A stretch of 64,000 nt of DNA from Bin5 sp965220715 (GTDB taxonomy: Bacteria > Chloroflexota > Anaerolineae > Caldilineales > Caldilineaceae): the NCBI GenBank assembly GCA_965220715.1, contig OZ244843.1, positions 1,550,001 through 1,614,000 of the forward strand. The letters are read 5' to 3'. The notes under the pieces were generated by a model. It did not search any database. It worked only from the letters and a program-made list of their open reading frames with translations, and had not been told where the DNA came from. Of the stretch, positions 17,666 to 26,366 are shown in pieces; position 1 is the first letter of the stretch; each line of letters begins with the position of its first letter. Made by a program: the position numbers and the translations under genes.

Positions 17666-17684
17666 GCATTTTGCTTTACTGGCA
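17650..17684. promoter_or_regulatory. Direct-repeat operator of the toxin-antitoxin operon
   Basis: Two exact copies of GCTTTACTGGCA (17650-17661 and 17673-17684), 23 bp apart centre to centre, i.e. about two helix turns on the same face. One copy sits in the promoter spacer, the other just upstream of the -35 box. Placement suits binding by the XRE antitoxin for autoregulation. The binding itself is inferred. Confidence 0.6.
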
Positions 17685-17795
17685 AGCACTGAACGAATAC
17701 AGAAAGTAGAGAGGCTTCTGCAATACATTTCTCGAGACTGTCAGGCTAGCGCAACGCGTCCAGACAGCCTGAGTCAACGACAACCTGCTTTTCGA

Positions 17796-17825
17796 TTGAC
17801 CTCGGTGCGGGCAAACTGCTACAAT
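17796..17825 (+). promoter_or_regulatory. Promoter upstream of the glutaredoxin-thioredoxin reductase gene
   Basis: TTGACC (17796-17801), an 18-nt spacer, and TACAAT (17820-17825). It lies about 145 nt before the ATG at 17971, in a region with no gene. Confidence 0.55.
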
Positions 17826-17970
17826 GCGGCTGGCAATGTGCATCGCCTTGCCTTTGACCGACTTAGCAGATTGCTGCAGAGAATTTCATTACTTTGGCGG
17901 TCCATTGATCTGATCTTGCGCACGCAGACAAAAGCGGCCGAATACGCTCCTAGTGTGAGAGACAACTTCT

Positions 17971-19221
17971 ATGACCGAATCTTCACCTGACCTCGTCGTC
18001 TATGGCGCCTTCTGGTGCCCGGACTGCCGCCGCAGCAAACAGTTCCTCGGCGAACACCAGATCCCATATCAATGGGTGAACATCGAAGAGGATGCGGACG
18101 CCGAACAGCGGGTCATCGAAATGAACGATGGCAAACGCATCATTCCCACTATCGTTTTCGCCGACGGATCCCGGCTCGTTGAGCCGAGCAACGCTGAACT
18201 GGCCGCAAAACTGGGGCTAAAAACGACCGCCAGCCGCCAACACTACCCGGTGATCGTCATCGGCGGCGGCCCTGCCGGCCTGACCGCGGCCCTGTACCTG
18301 GCCCGCGAGGGTATCGACACACTCATCGTCGAGCGCGCCGCCTTTGGCGGCCAGGCCGCGGTCACAGAAAAGCTGGATAATCTGCCCGGCTTCCCCGACG
18401 GGGTCGACGGCAGCGACTTTTCCCAAAGGCTGCGGACGCAGGCCGAACGATTCGGCGTTGAACTGCTCCAGGCCCAGGATATCGCCAGCATACACAGCCG
18501 CGACAACTACCACATCGTCGAAACGGCCGCCGGCGACGAATACAGTGGGCAGGCCGTCCTCATCACCACCGGTAGCCGTTACCGCCGGCTGAATATACCC
18601 GGCGAAAGCGACTATATCGGCGCTGGCGTTCATTTCTGCGCTACCTGCGACGGCCCCTTCTACAAGGGCAAAGAAGTGGCCGTGATCGGCGGCGGCAACA
18701 GCGCTGCAGAAGAAAGTCTGCTGCTGACGAAATTCGCCGAACGGGTTACTCTTCTGGTGCGCGGCTCGGCACTGCAGGCCAGTCAGGTCATCCAGGAGTC
18801 GGTGGCAGGCAATCCAAAGATTCAAGTACGATGGCATACCCAGGTCCAGGAATTCCTGGGCGCCAGGGCGCAACTGAACCGGCTGCGGCTCTGGAACAAC
18901 CAAACCGAGGCCGAGGCGCACATGTCTGTGGATGGCGCTTTCGTCTTTATCGGCCTCGTCCCCAATACCGGATTCCTGCAGGAGACCGGCGTACGCCTTG
19001 ACAAATGGGGCTTCATCGAAACGGGCCACAGGCTGGCCCACGAACACAACGAACGCCCGCCCCTCTTTTCGCAACGAGACCCGGCCGCACTGGAATCGAG
19101 CGTCCCCGGACTCTTTGCCGCCGGAGACGTGCGCGCCGAAAGTACAAAGCAGGTCGCCTCGGCGGCCGGTGAGGGCGCAACCGCGGCCCTGCTGATTCGC
19201 GACTATCTGAGAACGGTCTGA
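17971..19221 (+). CDS. Glutaredoxin-like / thioredoxin reductase fusion
   Basis: 416 residues. An N-terminal glutaredoxin-like domain (about 1-82) has the redox motif CPDC at Cys16/Cys19 and the cis-Pro strand IPTIVF. After a short linker comes a full low-molecular-weight thioredoxin reductase: FAD motif GGGPAGLTAA near residue 98, redox pair CATC at Cys223/Cys226, NADPH motif GGGNSAAEES, and GLFAAGDVR near the end. NADPH electrons would pass through FAD and the CATC pair to the fused CPDC domain. The protein is about 100 residues longer than a normal reductase. It stands alone with its own promoter. Confidence 0.92.
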   Translation: MTESSPDLVVYGAFWCPDCRRSKQFLGEHQIPYQWVNIEEDADAEQRVIEMNDGKRIIPTIVFADGSRLVEPSNAELAAKLGLKTTASRQHYPVIVIGGGPAGLTAALYLAREGIDTLIVERAAFGGQAAVTEKLDNLPGFPDGVDGSDFSQRLRTQAERFGVELLQAQDIASIHSRDNYHIVETAAGDEYSGQAVLITTGSRYRRLNIPGESDYIGAGVHFCATCDGPFYKGKEVAVIGGGNSAAEESLLLTKFAERVTLLVRGSALQASQVIQESVAGNPKIQVRWHTQVQEFLGARAQLNRLRLWNNQTEAEAHMSVDGAFVFIGLVPNTGFLQETGVRLDKWGFIETGHRLAHEHNERPPLFSQRDPAALESSVPGLFAAGDVRAESTKQVASAAGEGATAALLIRDYLRTV

Positions 19222-19298
19222 CCGCAATGGCCACCGGCATCTGATCTCTGCCTACTGGCATTTAACAGACCGCCCGGCAGTATCGTAAGGAGGAACAG

Positions 19299-20132
19299 GT
19301 GTTCACACCGGAACAGCGGGAACAGATTGATGAGATGGGCTATCTGATCGTTGAGAACGCGCTCGAACCGTTCGGACTGGAAAGGGTGCGGGCCGCGTAC
19401 GAAGACATTCAACATCAGACTGAACAGGCGTGGGCCGAGTCCGTGCGCAATGGTACATTCAAGGGCGGCTACGGTAACGGTCCGGACGCGCACACGATGG
19501 GCGACATCCATCACTACGACTCCCTTTTCCTGGATATCGCCGAGAATCCTCTCGTGCTGCCTATCCTGAAAGAGGTAATCGGGCCGGATGTACAGACGAT
19601 GGAGATGGTGGCGCACTGCCATCACGCCGGCACAAATGCCCACACAGGCTGGCATCGCGACTGGCCGGCCTGGCGGCATCCCCAGTTTATGCTCAAGGCG
19701 AAGGTCTTCTACTTCCTCGATGATCAGACGCCGGACATGGGCTGCTTCAGTCTGGTACCGGGAAGCCACAAGCGGGACGCATACCCATCCCGCACCGAGT
19801 TCGTTGGCGAAACCCTCGAGCAGATGCCTGGCCTGAAAAAGATAGTCGCTAAGGCCGGCTCAGCCATCATCTGGAATGTCCTCTGTTGGCATTCCGGCCT
19901 GGCCAACATAAGCTCCCGTGACCGCCGCATTCTTATCTACGGCTATATGCCCTTCTGGGTGAAGAAGTGGGGCAGCACACCGCCGCCTCAACATATCGTT
20001 GAATGGGCGGATACCCCGTATCGCCGCCAATTGATGGGGATCCACGCGGTCGAAGGGCGCGCCGCCTGGGACCGTAAGGACGTGCCCTACCTGCCGCAGC
20101 ACGCCGAGATGGCCGCGGCGAAGAAATTCTGA
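19299..20132 (+). CDS. Phytanoyl-CoA dioxygenase family protein
   Basis: 277 residues from a GTG start with AAGGAGG at close spacing. It fits the Fe(II)/2-oxoglutarate-dependent PhyH family: HTGWHRDW supplies the His-x-Asp metal pair, FYFLDDQTPDMGCFSLVPGSHK is the core strand, and the distal His is in VLCWHSGLANIS. Such enzymes hydroxylate varied small molecules, so the substrate is open. It lies between the reductase fusion and a GH4 glycosidase on the same strand, 77 nt after the former. Confidence 0.88.
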   Translation: MFTPEQREQIDEMGYLIVENALEPFGLERVRAAYEDIQHQTEQAWAESVRNGTFKGGYGNGPDAHTMGDIHHYDSLFLDIAENPLVLPILKEVIGPDVQTMEMVAHCHHAGTNAHTGWHRDWPAWRHPQFMLKAKVFYFLDDQTPDMGCFSLVPGSHKRDAYPSRTEFVGETLEQMPGLKKIVAKAGSAIIWNVLCWHSGLANISSRDRRILIYGYMPFWVKKWGSTPPPQHIVEWADTPYRRQLMGIHAVEGRAAWDRKDVPYLPQHAEMAAAKKF

Positions 20133-20276
20133 AATGCTTTGTAACGCGTTTGCAATTCGATCTGCCTGGCGCTCGGCGCGCTATCGTTGGACGCACCACG
20201 CCACCAGTCTGTTCAAATCTTTTTAACCTGCCTGCACCCTTCGGTGGTGCGCAAAAGCAATTCACAAGGAGTCTCT

Positions 20277-21677
20277 ATGTCCACCCCAATCAAAATAACC
20301 GTTATCGGCGCCGGTAGCGCCCAGTTCTCACTCGGGCTCGTCAAGGACATCTGCCTGACCGAATCCCTCAACGGCAGTCTCATCACCTTCATGGATATCG
20401 ACGCCGACAGGCTCAAAATGATCCACAGACTGGGCGTGCGCTATGCCAATGAACTGGGCGCCGATCTACGCTTCGAGAGTACCACCGACCGGCAGGAGGC
20501 GTTGCAGGACGCGGATTTCGTCATCAACACCGCCTCGGCCAGCAGTCATCATAAACAGCGGGTCGGACGCGAGTTGATGGAAAAACACGGTTACTATCAC
20601 GGCGGGCGGATGCGTCAAACCAACTTTGTCAATCTCGACCTGATGCTCGGCGTGACGGCCGATATGGAGGAAATCTGCCCGGATGCCTGGCTGATCCAGT
20701 CGGGCAATCCCGTCTACGAGGGTTGCACCCTGATGACGCGCACGTCGAGCATCAAGGTCTGCGGCCTCTGCCATGGCCACTATGGCGTCTATGAGATCGC
20801 CAGAACGCTCGGCCTGACCGACCTTGCCGATATCACTTGGCAGGCGCCGGGCCTCAATCACAACATTTGGCTAAACCACTTCTATTACAAGGGCGAAAAC
20901 GCCTACCCAGTTCTCGAAAAATGGATCGCAGAAGAGGGTGAGAACTTTTGGCAGACCCACGTCGCTGAGCGTACACACGACATTCAGATGAGCCGCGGCA
21001 CAATCCATATGTACCGCATGTTCGGCCTTATGCCCATCGGCGACACGCCCCGCCGAGGGGGATGGTGGTATCATTCCGAAATTGATACCAAAATGTGGTG
21101 GTTCCCGCAGCCTTGGGGCGGGCCTGACACCCACCTCGCCCGACCCTATTTTGTGGCGAATCTGGAGCAACGCGTCGCTCAGATGACCGAACTGACCAGC
21201 AATCCTTCCTCCAGCCTGACCGAAGCCTTTGGCTCGGAGAAAACCAAAGAGCAGCAGGTGCCCATCATCGACGGTCTGGTCAACGACAATGAGGGCCAAT
21301 TCCAGGTGAACGTGCCCAACCACGGCGCCTTGGCCGGTGTTCCGGACGATGTCGTCGTCGAAGTCCCGGCTATCGTCAACAGAAGCGGAATCCACCCCAT
21401 CCGCGTTGACCCGCTGCCACATAAGATCCTCTACACCCAAATCCTGCCTGAAGTCCTCGACATGGAACGGGAGTTGCTCGCCTTCCATACCGGCGACCGC
21501 GCACTCCTGCTCTTGAACGCCCTTGACTGTGATCAGACCCAAACCTACAACCAGGCCCTCACCGTCTTTGAGGAACTCATGGACATGGAGGGCAACGAAA
21601 GGCTCAACGAACATTACATGTGGGGCCCCGGACAGGAAATGCTGCGCGAACCGGTGCGTACCAAAGAAATCGCCTGA
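20277..21677 (+). CDS. Glycoside hydrolase family 4 (alpha-glucosidase/galactosidase-like)
   Basis: 466 residues from the ATG at 20277 with AAGGAG 6 nt upstream; the longer open frame has no such signal. GH4 enzymes use NAD and a divalent metal and cleave by oxidation-elimination. The N-terminal Rossmann motif ITVIGAGSAQFSLG, the QSGNPVYEG loop and the metal ligand Cys near residue 165 followed by His (GLCHGHYG) are all present. It is cytoplasmic and would hydrolyse imported glycosides, possibly alpha-galactosides or uronides. Length is normal for the family. Confidence 0.93.
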   Translation: MSTPIKITVIGAGSAQFSLGLVKDICLTESLNGSLITFMDIDADRLKMIHRLGVRYANELGADLRFESTTDRQEALQDADFVINTASASSHHKQRVGRELMEKHGYYHGGRMRQTNFVNLDLMLGVTADMEEICPDAWLIQSGNPVYEGCTLMTRTSSIKVCGLCHGHYGVYEIARTLGLTDLADITWQAPGLNHNIWLNHFYYKGENAYPVLEKWIAEEGENFWQTHVAERTHDIQMSRGTIHMYRMFGLMPIGDTPRRGGWWYHSEIDTKMWWFPQPWGGPDTHLARPYFVANLEQRVAQMTELTSNPSSSLTEAFGSEKTKEQQVPIIDGLVNDNEGQFQVNVPNHGALAGVPDDVVVEVPAIVNRSGIHPIRVDPLPHKILYTQILPEVLDMERELLAFHTGDRALLLLNALDCDQTQTYNQALTVFEELMDMEGNERLNEHYMWGPGQEMLREPVRTKEIA

Positions 21678-21694
21678 CCCGGTTATGCCGTGGT

Positions 21695-21730
21695 GTGTGG
21701 TGCATGGAGAGCGAACGCCATGCACCACGC
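21695..21730. terminator. Hairpin downstream of the GH4 gene
   Basis: 13-bp inverted repeat (GTGTGGTGCATGG and CCATGCACCACGC) with one G-T pair and a 10-nt loop, 18 nt after the GH4 stop codon and 22 nt before the next GTG start. No T run follows, so it may be a processing hairpin rather than a strict terminator. Confidence 0.55.
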
Positions 21731-21751
21731 ATCACCTATATCTAAATCCCT

Positions 21752-24583
21752 GTGCGCATACTCTTCAATTTACCCCGCCTCTTCGGCGGGTTGACAGTCC
21801 TCACCTACAAGCGTCTTGCCGGCAATCTGGGGTTGACCCTGCTGGCGCTCTTCCAGATCGTGCTGACCGTCGGTCTGCTCAGCAGCGCCGGCTTCTTCGC
21901 CCAGGCCGTCGACAGAGTAATTCTCCAGCAAGAGTTGGACGCGCTCAGCTCACGTACGGGCCGCCCGCCCTTCACGACGCGTGTCTACTTCTTCCCCTCC
22001 TCGCGCAAGCCCATGGATGTGCCGGCGGCCGAACGGGCCGGCCGCAGTGTCGCCGCCACCCTCTCCAGCGAGATCGGCCTTCCCATTGACGAAGTCGGCG
22101 TACACCTCGAAAGCGGCAGCATGATGATGCTGACCCCCGAGGGTGACGAACGTTACGGCACCGACAGCAAATTCCTCACGCAGGTTGATCTGGTCTACCT
22201 GGCCGATGTCGCGCCCGAACTGGAGATCACCGCCGGCGCGGTCTGGGAAGATCCAACCGGCGACGGGGCGTCCACTGGTATCCTACCCGTGCTGATGCAC
22301 GACAACCTCGCCGCGGACATGGGGGTCCTTCCCGGCGAAAAGTTCCGCGTCGCGCCCACTGCCGCCCTACCCGGTACCGAAGTGGAGATCGTCGGCCTCT
22401 GGCGGGCCAGCGACCCGGACGACACTTTCTGGTTCCGTCCGCCCGATATCTCGATGAAAGAGGCGCTGTTCGTGCGGCGGGCGGACTACCTGCAGCGCGT
22501 ACAGCCTATGGTGGCTGGCAGTTCCCGTTTCGCCAGTTGGCGCATCTCTCTCGACGATAGCACGCTCAATCCGGCCTACGCCGCCGCATACGCACGCGGT
22601 TTCGAAAAGGGTATGACGATCATCGGCAAATACCTGCCGGGTGCCAATCTGGATGTTTCACCGCTGGATCCGCTTAAGGAATTCGTGCAGCGTCAGACGA
22701 CGCTCACAGTACTACTCCTTAGCATGAACGTGCCCGCGATCGCCTTCCTCCTCTACTTCCTGGTGTTGATTTCCGGTATTATCGCCCGCTCGCAGCAACG
22801 GGAAACATCAGTGCTTGTCAGCCGCGGCGCCGGTACCATGCGCGTGCTGTGGCTGGTGGTGGTCGAAGAGTGGCTGCTCTTCTTGCTCGGCGTACCCCTG
22901 GGGCTGGGCCTCGGCATGTTGATAGCCCGCGGCATGGGATACACCGACAGCTTCCTCGCTTTCACCGTGCGGGATCCAATGCCCGTCTCTTTGCAGGGCG
23001 TTGACGTCTGGTTAATTGTGGCCGCGCTGGGGCTGGCCTTTATCGCCCGCCTGCTGCCTGCCGTCGCCGCCGCGCGCACCAGTATCGTCGATTATGAGAC
23101 AGCCTACGCCCGTCCCGACAAAGGCCCCCTGTGGCGCCGCGCCTATCTCGACTTTCTGCTGATCGTGCCGACCGTTTACGCCTATCAACAGCTGGGTCAA
23201 CAGGAGGCGTTCGCTCTCCTGGCGCAGGAGGACGCGTCGGAACTGTACAGTGACCCTCTTCTGATCCTGGCGCCTGCGCTGGTAATCCTGACGGTGTCGC
23301 TCCTGATCATGCGGCTATTCTCACCGCTCATGAATCTGCTCGACAAGCTGGCAGGCCTGTTGCCGGGCACGGTCTTCCATCTGGCGCTGCGCCAATTGGG
23401 TAGACAGGGACACAGCTACCTGAACCCTCTGCTGCTCGTGATCATCTGCCTGGGGCTGGGGATATATACGCACTCTCTGGCCGCAAGCATGGATGAGTGG
23501 CTGGTCGATCGCATCAAATACCAAGCCGGCGGGGACTTCCGTTTCCAGCCGATCACCGAAGGCGAGACCGGCGGGGATTGGACGCCTGAACTCTCCTGGT
23601 TTGCTGAGAGGTTCGATGCAGAACGCGCCATTCGCGTAGGCAACTATGGCATGCGCATCGAAGGACTCTCTTCTACGCGCAGGCAGACCAAACGGATGAT
23701 GGGGGTGGACCGGGCTGAGTTCTCCTCCGTCTCCTGGTTCCGCTCTGACTTCGCCGACGACTCGCTGGGCGGCCTGATGAATCGGCTGGCCGCCGCGCCG
23801 GAGGCGGTGTTGGTCTCGCGCGCGTTCCTGGCACAGCACCTGCTACGCGTCGGCGATCGCCTCGATCTGTGGGTGATTCTGGAACCTGGGATCAGTATAC
23901 GCACCGATTTCGTCATCAGCGGCGTCTACGACTACTTTCCCACAGTCGAGCAGGATGACATCGTTGTCATCGCCAATCTGGACTATCTGCACCTGATCGG
24001 TGGAGCCATCTACCCATATGAGGTTTGGCTGCGGTCGCCGGACAACTACCAAGGGGAGGAGGTGCGCCGCAAGCTGCGGATCGGCGGGATTGAAACCGTG
24101 CGCTGGCACGATGTGGTAGGGTCACTGATCAAGGAGAAGGCGAAACTGGAGCGGGTTGGAGTCTTCGGCGCGCTCACGGTTGGCTTCCTGGCCGCCGCGC
24201 TGATGGCCGTGCTGGCATTCTTGATGCACAGTTACGCCTCGCTGCGAGAGCGATTCTACCAGTTTGGTGTGCTGCGGGCGATCGGCGCCTTGCGCCGGCA
24301 ACTGATCATCCAGCTCGCCGTGGAGTACGCAGTACTCGTCATTTACGGGACCGCCACCGGCGCGGTGATCGGCGTCTGGGTCTCCGTTCTCTTCACCCCT
24401 TTCTTCCGCAGCGCAGCCGACTCCAAGGCCATCCTGCCGCCGATGCTGCCTGTCATCGCCGAGGGCGAGATCACCCAACTCACTCTCATCTTCATTGCCG
24501 TGATGGTATTCGTTATCGTAGCTGCCACCGCGCAAGCCACCCAGCGCCGCATCTTCGAGGTCATGCGCGTCGGCCAGGCGTAA
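21752..24583 (+). CDS. Large FtsX-like ABC transporter permease (MacB-type)
   Basis: 943 residues from a GTG start. One N-terminal membrane segment (about 20-50) is followed by a ~250-residue outer domain, then a block of three membrane segments (about 310-445), a second block with one segment and another outer domain (about 585-800), and three C-terminal membrane segments. The two FtsX cores, one near residues 330-440 (VLVSRGAGTMRVLWLV) and one near 810-930 (GVLRAIGALRRQLI), show the internal duplication of the long permease subfamily. No ATPase gene is adjacent. Substrate unknown; lipoprotein or peptide export is usual for the family. Confidence 0.88.
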   Translation: MRILFNLPRLFGGLTVLTYKRLAGNLGLTLLALFQIVLTVGLLSSAGFFAQAVDRVILQQELDALSSRTGRPPFTTRVYFFPSSRKPMDVPAAERAGRSVAATLSSEIGLPIDEVGVHLESGSMMMLTPEGDERYGTDSKFLTQVDLVYLADVAPELEITAGAVWEDPTGDGASTGILPVLMHDNLAADMGVLPGEKFRVAPTAALPGTEVEIVGLWRASDPDDTFWFRPPDISMKEALFVRRADYLQRVQPMVAGSSRFASWRISLDDSTLNPAYAAAYARGFEKGMTIIGKYLPGANLDVSPLDPLKEFVQRQTTLTVLLLSMNVPAIAFLLYFLVLISGIIARSQQRETSVLVSRGAGTMRVLWLVVVEEWLLFLLGVPLGLGLGMLIARGMGYTDSFLAFTVRDPMPVSLQGVDVWLIVAALGLAFIARLLPAVAAARTSIVDYETAYARPDKGPLWRRAYLDFLLIVPTVYAYQQLGQQEAFALLAQEDASELYSDPLLILAPALVILTVSLLIMRLFSPLMNLLDKLAGLLPGTVFHLALRQLGRQGHSYLNPLLLVIICLGLGIYTHSLAASMDEWLVDRIKYQAGGDFRFQPITEGETGGDWTPELSWFAERFDAERAIRVGNYGMRIEGLSSTRRQTKRMMGVDRAEFSSVSWFRSDFADDSLGGLMNRLAAAPEAVLVSRAFLAQHLLRVGDRLDLWVILEPGISIRTDFVISGVYDYFPTVEQDDIVVIANLDYLHLIGGAIYPYEVWLRSPDNYQGEEVRRKLRIGGIETVRWHDVVGSLIKEKAKLERVGVFGALTVGFLAAALMAVLAFLMHSYASLRERFYQFGVLRAIGALRRQLIIQLAVEYAVLVIYGTATGAVIGVWVSVLFTPFFRSAADSKAILPPMLPVIAEGEITQLTLIFIAVMVFVIVAATAQATQRRIFEVMRVGQA

Positions 24584-24590
24584 TACTACA

Positions 24591-24621
24591 GGGGCCAGCA
24601 GCTGGTTGTGCTGCTGGCCCC
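24591..24621. terminator. Hairpin between convergent genes
   Basis: Perfect 12-bp inverted repeat (GGGGCCAGCAGC and GCTGCTGGCCCC) with a 7-nt loop, in the 51-nt gap between the FtsX-like gene and the convergent band-7 gene. It has no T run on either side; a bidirectional termination or transcript-end role is inferred from its place. Confidence 0.6.
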
Positions 24622-24634
24622 AGGCCCCAGGCTA

Positions 24635-25540
24635 CTAGCCTTTGCCGTTTCTGTTACCGTTCTGGTCGTTTAGCAGCTCCTTCACACCACCCAGCGCGCC
24701 CAGCACGCCGGTCGCCTCGTAGGGCAGAAAGATCTTTGTAGCTTCGCCGTCTGCCATCACCTTCAGGGTCTCCAGATACTGAATGGCAATCAGCTTGTCG
24801 TCCGGTTCCGCATCTTTGATGGCGTTGAAAACGGTTGTGATAGCGTTGCCCTGGCCGGTGGCCTCCACTTCCAGCTTATAGCGTTCGGCGTCAGCCACTC
24901 TCTTGACCGCCTCTGCCTGGCCTTCCGCGGACAGAATCTGAGATTGGCGATCGCCCTCAGATTCCAGAATGGCAGCCCGTTTTTCCCTTTCGGCTTTCAT
25001 CTGTTGGTGCATCGATTGGGTGATATCCGCGGGCGGGTCAATGCGCTTGATCTCTACCCGCACCACGCGCACACCCCACTTGTCGGTGGCTTCGTCCAAC
25101 ACTTCGCGCAACCTGGTGTTGATGTGATCGCGGCTGGTCAGGGCCGAGTCCAACTCCAATTCGCCAATCACATTACGCAAATTGGTCTGGGCCAGTTTGG
25201 TGGCGGCGTTGTAGAAATCTGCCACATTATAAACAAGCTTGACCGGGTCGGTCGCCTCAAAGTAGACGATTGCATCAACCGTCACGACCACATTGTCCTT
25301 CGTGATCACCTCCTGCGGCGGCACGTCCACCACCTGTTCCCGCATGTCCACCTTCTGGATGGAATCGACGAAGGGGATGATCAAGGTGAGACCCGGCTGG
25401 ACGGTGCGCTGGTAGCGCCCCAACCGCTCGATGACGCCTTTCTGGTAAGGTTGCACAATGCGAATGCTGGCAATGGCAACCACAAACACGAACAGGGCGA
25501 GGATCGCCAGTAAAATAATCGGCACTGCTGCTCCCAACAT
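24635..25540 (-). CDS. SPFH/band-7 domain protein (stomatin/paraslipin type)
   Basis: 301 residues. An N-terminal membrane anchor (about 5-27) is followed by the PHB domain (VQPYQKGVIERLGRYQRTVQPGL, then YFEATDPVKLVYNV) and a charged helical tail (KRIDPPADITQSMHQQMKAEREKRAAIL) typical of stomatin/QmcA oligomerisation. The start ATG has AAAGGAGA upstream. Such proteins form ring-like scaffolds in the membrane. It follows the NfeD-like gene by 15 nt, the conserved NfeD-stomatin pairing, so the two products probably interact. Confidence 0.95.
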   Translation of the reverse strand: MLGAAVPIILLAILALFVFVVAIASIRIVQPYQKGVIERLGRYQRTVQPGLTLIIPFVDSIQKVDMREQVVDVPPQEVITKDNVVVTVDAIVYFEATDPVKLVYNVADFYNAATKLAQTNLRNVIGELELDSALTSRDHINTRLREVLDEATDKWGVRVVRVEIKRIDPPADITQSMHQQMKAEREKRAAILESEGDRQSQILSAEGQAEAVKRVADAERYKLEVEATGQGNAITTVFNAIKDAEPDDKLIAIQYLETLKVMADGEATKIFLPYEATGVLGALGGVKELLNDQNGNRNGKG

Positions 25541-25555
25541 TTCGCTTCTCCTTTG

Positions 25556-26050
25556 TTATGCGGCAGACTCGGCCTGCTCGTCTGAATCCGCGTTTTCTCT
25601 ATCGGTTGCTCGAACCTGTAAACGCACGCCGTCTACGCCCAATACCTCTACGACCTCTCCAACTTCCAACTGTTCGCCATCCAGTGACTCGGCGCGCCAT
25701 CTCTCACTTTCCAACCGCACCATACCTGTGTTGGCAATCGGGTCAACCGTCTGTAAGACGACCGCCCACTTGCCAATCATCCGGTTGCCGGCAATCTGCT
25801 GTACACCCGGCCGCGAAATGCGATCGGCGAAAGGCCGCGCCAGCACAACGGCAGCTATCGAGACAACGATGAAGACCACGATCTGCCACGCCAGGCCCGC
25901 GCCCAGAAAGGCCACTAGTGCCGCGCCGAGCGCACCAATCCCAAAACAGAGCAGCACGAACCCGGCGGTGAACACCTCCGTCAAAAAGAAGAATACAGCA
26001 ACGACAATCCATCCCCAACGCAGCAACTCTTGGATGTTTTCGTCAAACAC
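25556..26050 (-). CDS. NfeD-like membrane protein
   Basis: 164 residues from a GTG start with GGAGGGG nearby. Three or four membrane segments (about 10-95) are followed by a soluble OB-fold domain (IGKWAVVLQTVDPIANTGMVRLESERW, ending VEVLGVDGVRLQV), the layout of short NfeD proteins. It has no N-terminal ClpP-like protease domain. It precedes the band-7 gene by 15 nt and is coupled to it by genomic pairing across many bacteria. The promoter at 26177-26206 probably drives both. Confidence 0.92.
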   Translation of the reverse strand: MFDENIQELLRWGWIVVAVFFFLTEVFTAGFVLLCFGIGALGAALVAFLGAGLAWQIVVFIVVSIAAVVLARPFADRISRPGVQQIAGNRMIGKWAVVLQTVDPIANTGMVRLESERWRAESLDGEQLEVGEVVEVLGVDGVRLQVRATDRENADSDEQAESAA

Positions 26051-26176
26051 GGTCCCCTCCGGAAGTTCTGAGAGAAGGAAATCACAGCTGTGCCTCTACA
26101 GAGAACCGTTCTGCACGGTCACGAGGCACCGTCGCGTCCATTCGGGAAGCGCAATCTGCTCTCAAACCTCCCCTTC

Positions 26177-26206
26177 AGTATATGCGAACTATATGCCGTT
26201 ACCCAA
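26177..26206 (-). promoter_or_regulatory. Promoter of the NfeD-band-7 operon
   Basis: Minus-strand TTGGGT, 18-nt spacer, TATACT (26177-26182). It lies about 125 nt upstream of the NfeD start and downstream of the terminator of the preceding gene. The -35 box matches the consensus at three of six positions. Confidence 0.5.
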
Positions 26207-26258
26207 CAGCCCGCTGACATTCAGCCGACGAAAAGCTGATAACACCACCTAAGCACGC

Positions 26259-26293
26259 AAAAGGCCGGGCAAGCATCACTGCTTGTCCGGCCT
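26259..26293 (-). terminator. Rho-independent terminator of the DUF4870-like gene
   Basis: On the minus strand a 14-bp stem (AGGCCGGACAAGCA paired with TGCTTGCCCGGCCT, one G-T type position) with a 4-nt loop is followed by TTTT. It lies 74 nt after the stop codon of the gene at 26367. Confidence 0.85.
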
Positions 26294-26366
26294 CTATGTG
26301 TGAAAGGTGGTCTGAGAATAGGGGAAAAAAGAGCGTTCTCCTCTTCTCTGCCATTTCTCCTTGCGG

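Larger units (their letters stand above)
26051..26366. other. Intergenic region with promoter and terminator
   Basis: 316 nt between two minus-strand genes. It contains the terminator of the upstream DUF4870-like gene (26259-26293) and the promoter of the NfeD/band-7 pair (26177-26206). I see no gene here. Confidence 0.7.

Noticed and set aside
17685..17970. A short gene in the 286 nt before the Grx-TrxR fusion
   Set aside because: A plus-strand frame exists (17556-17990) but it overlaps the toxin promoter, has no ribosome-binding site and no recognisable pattern.
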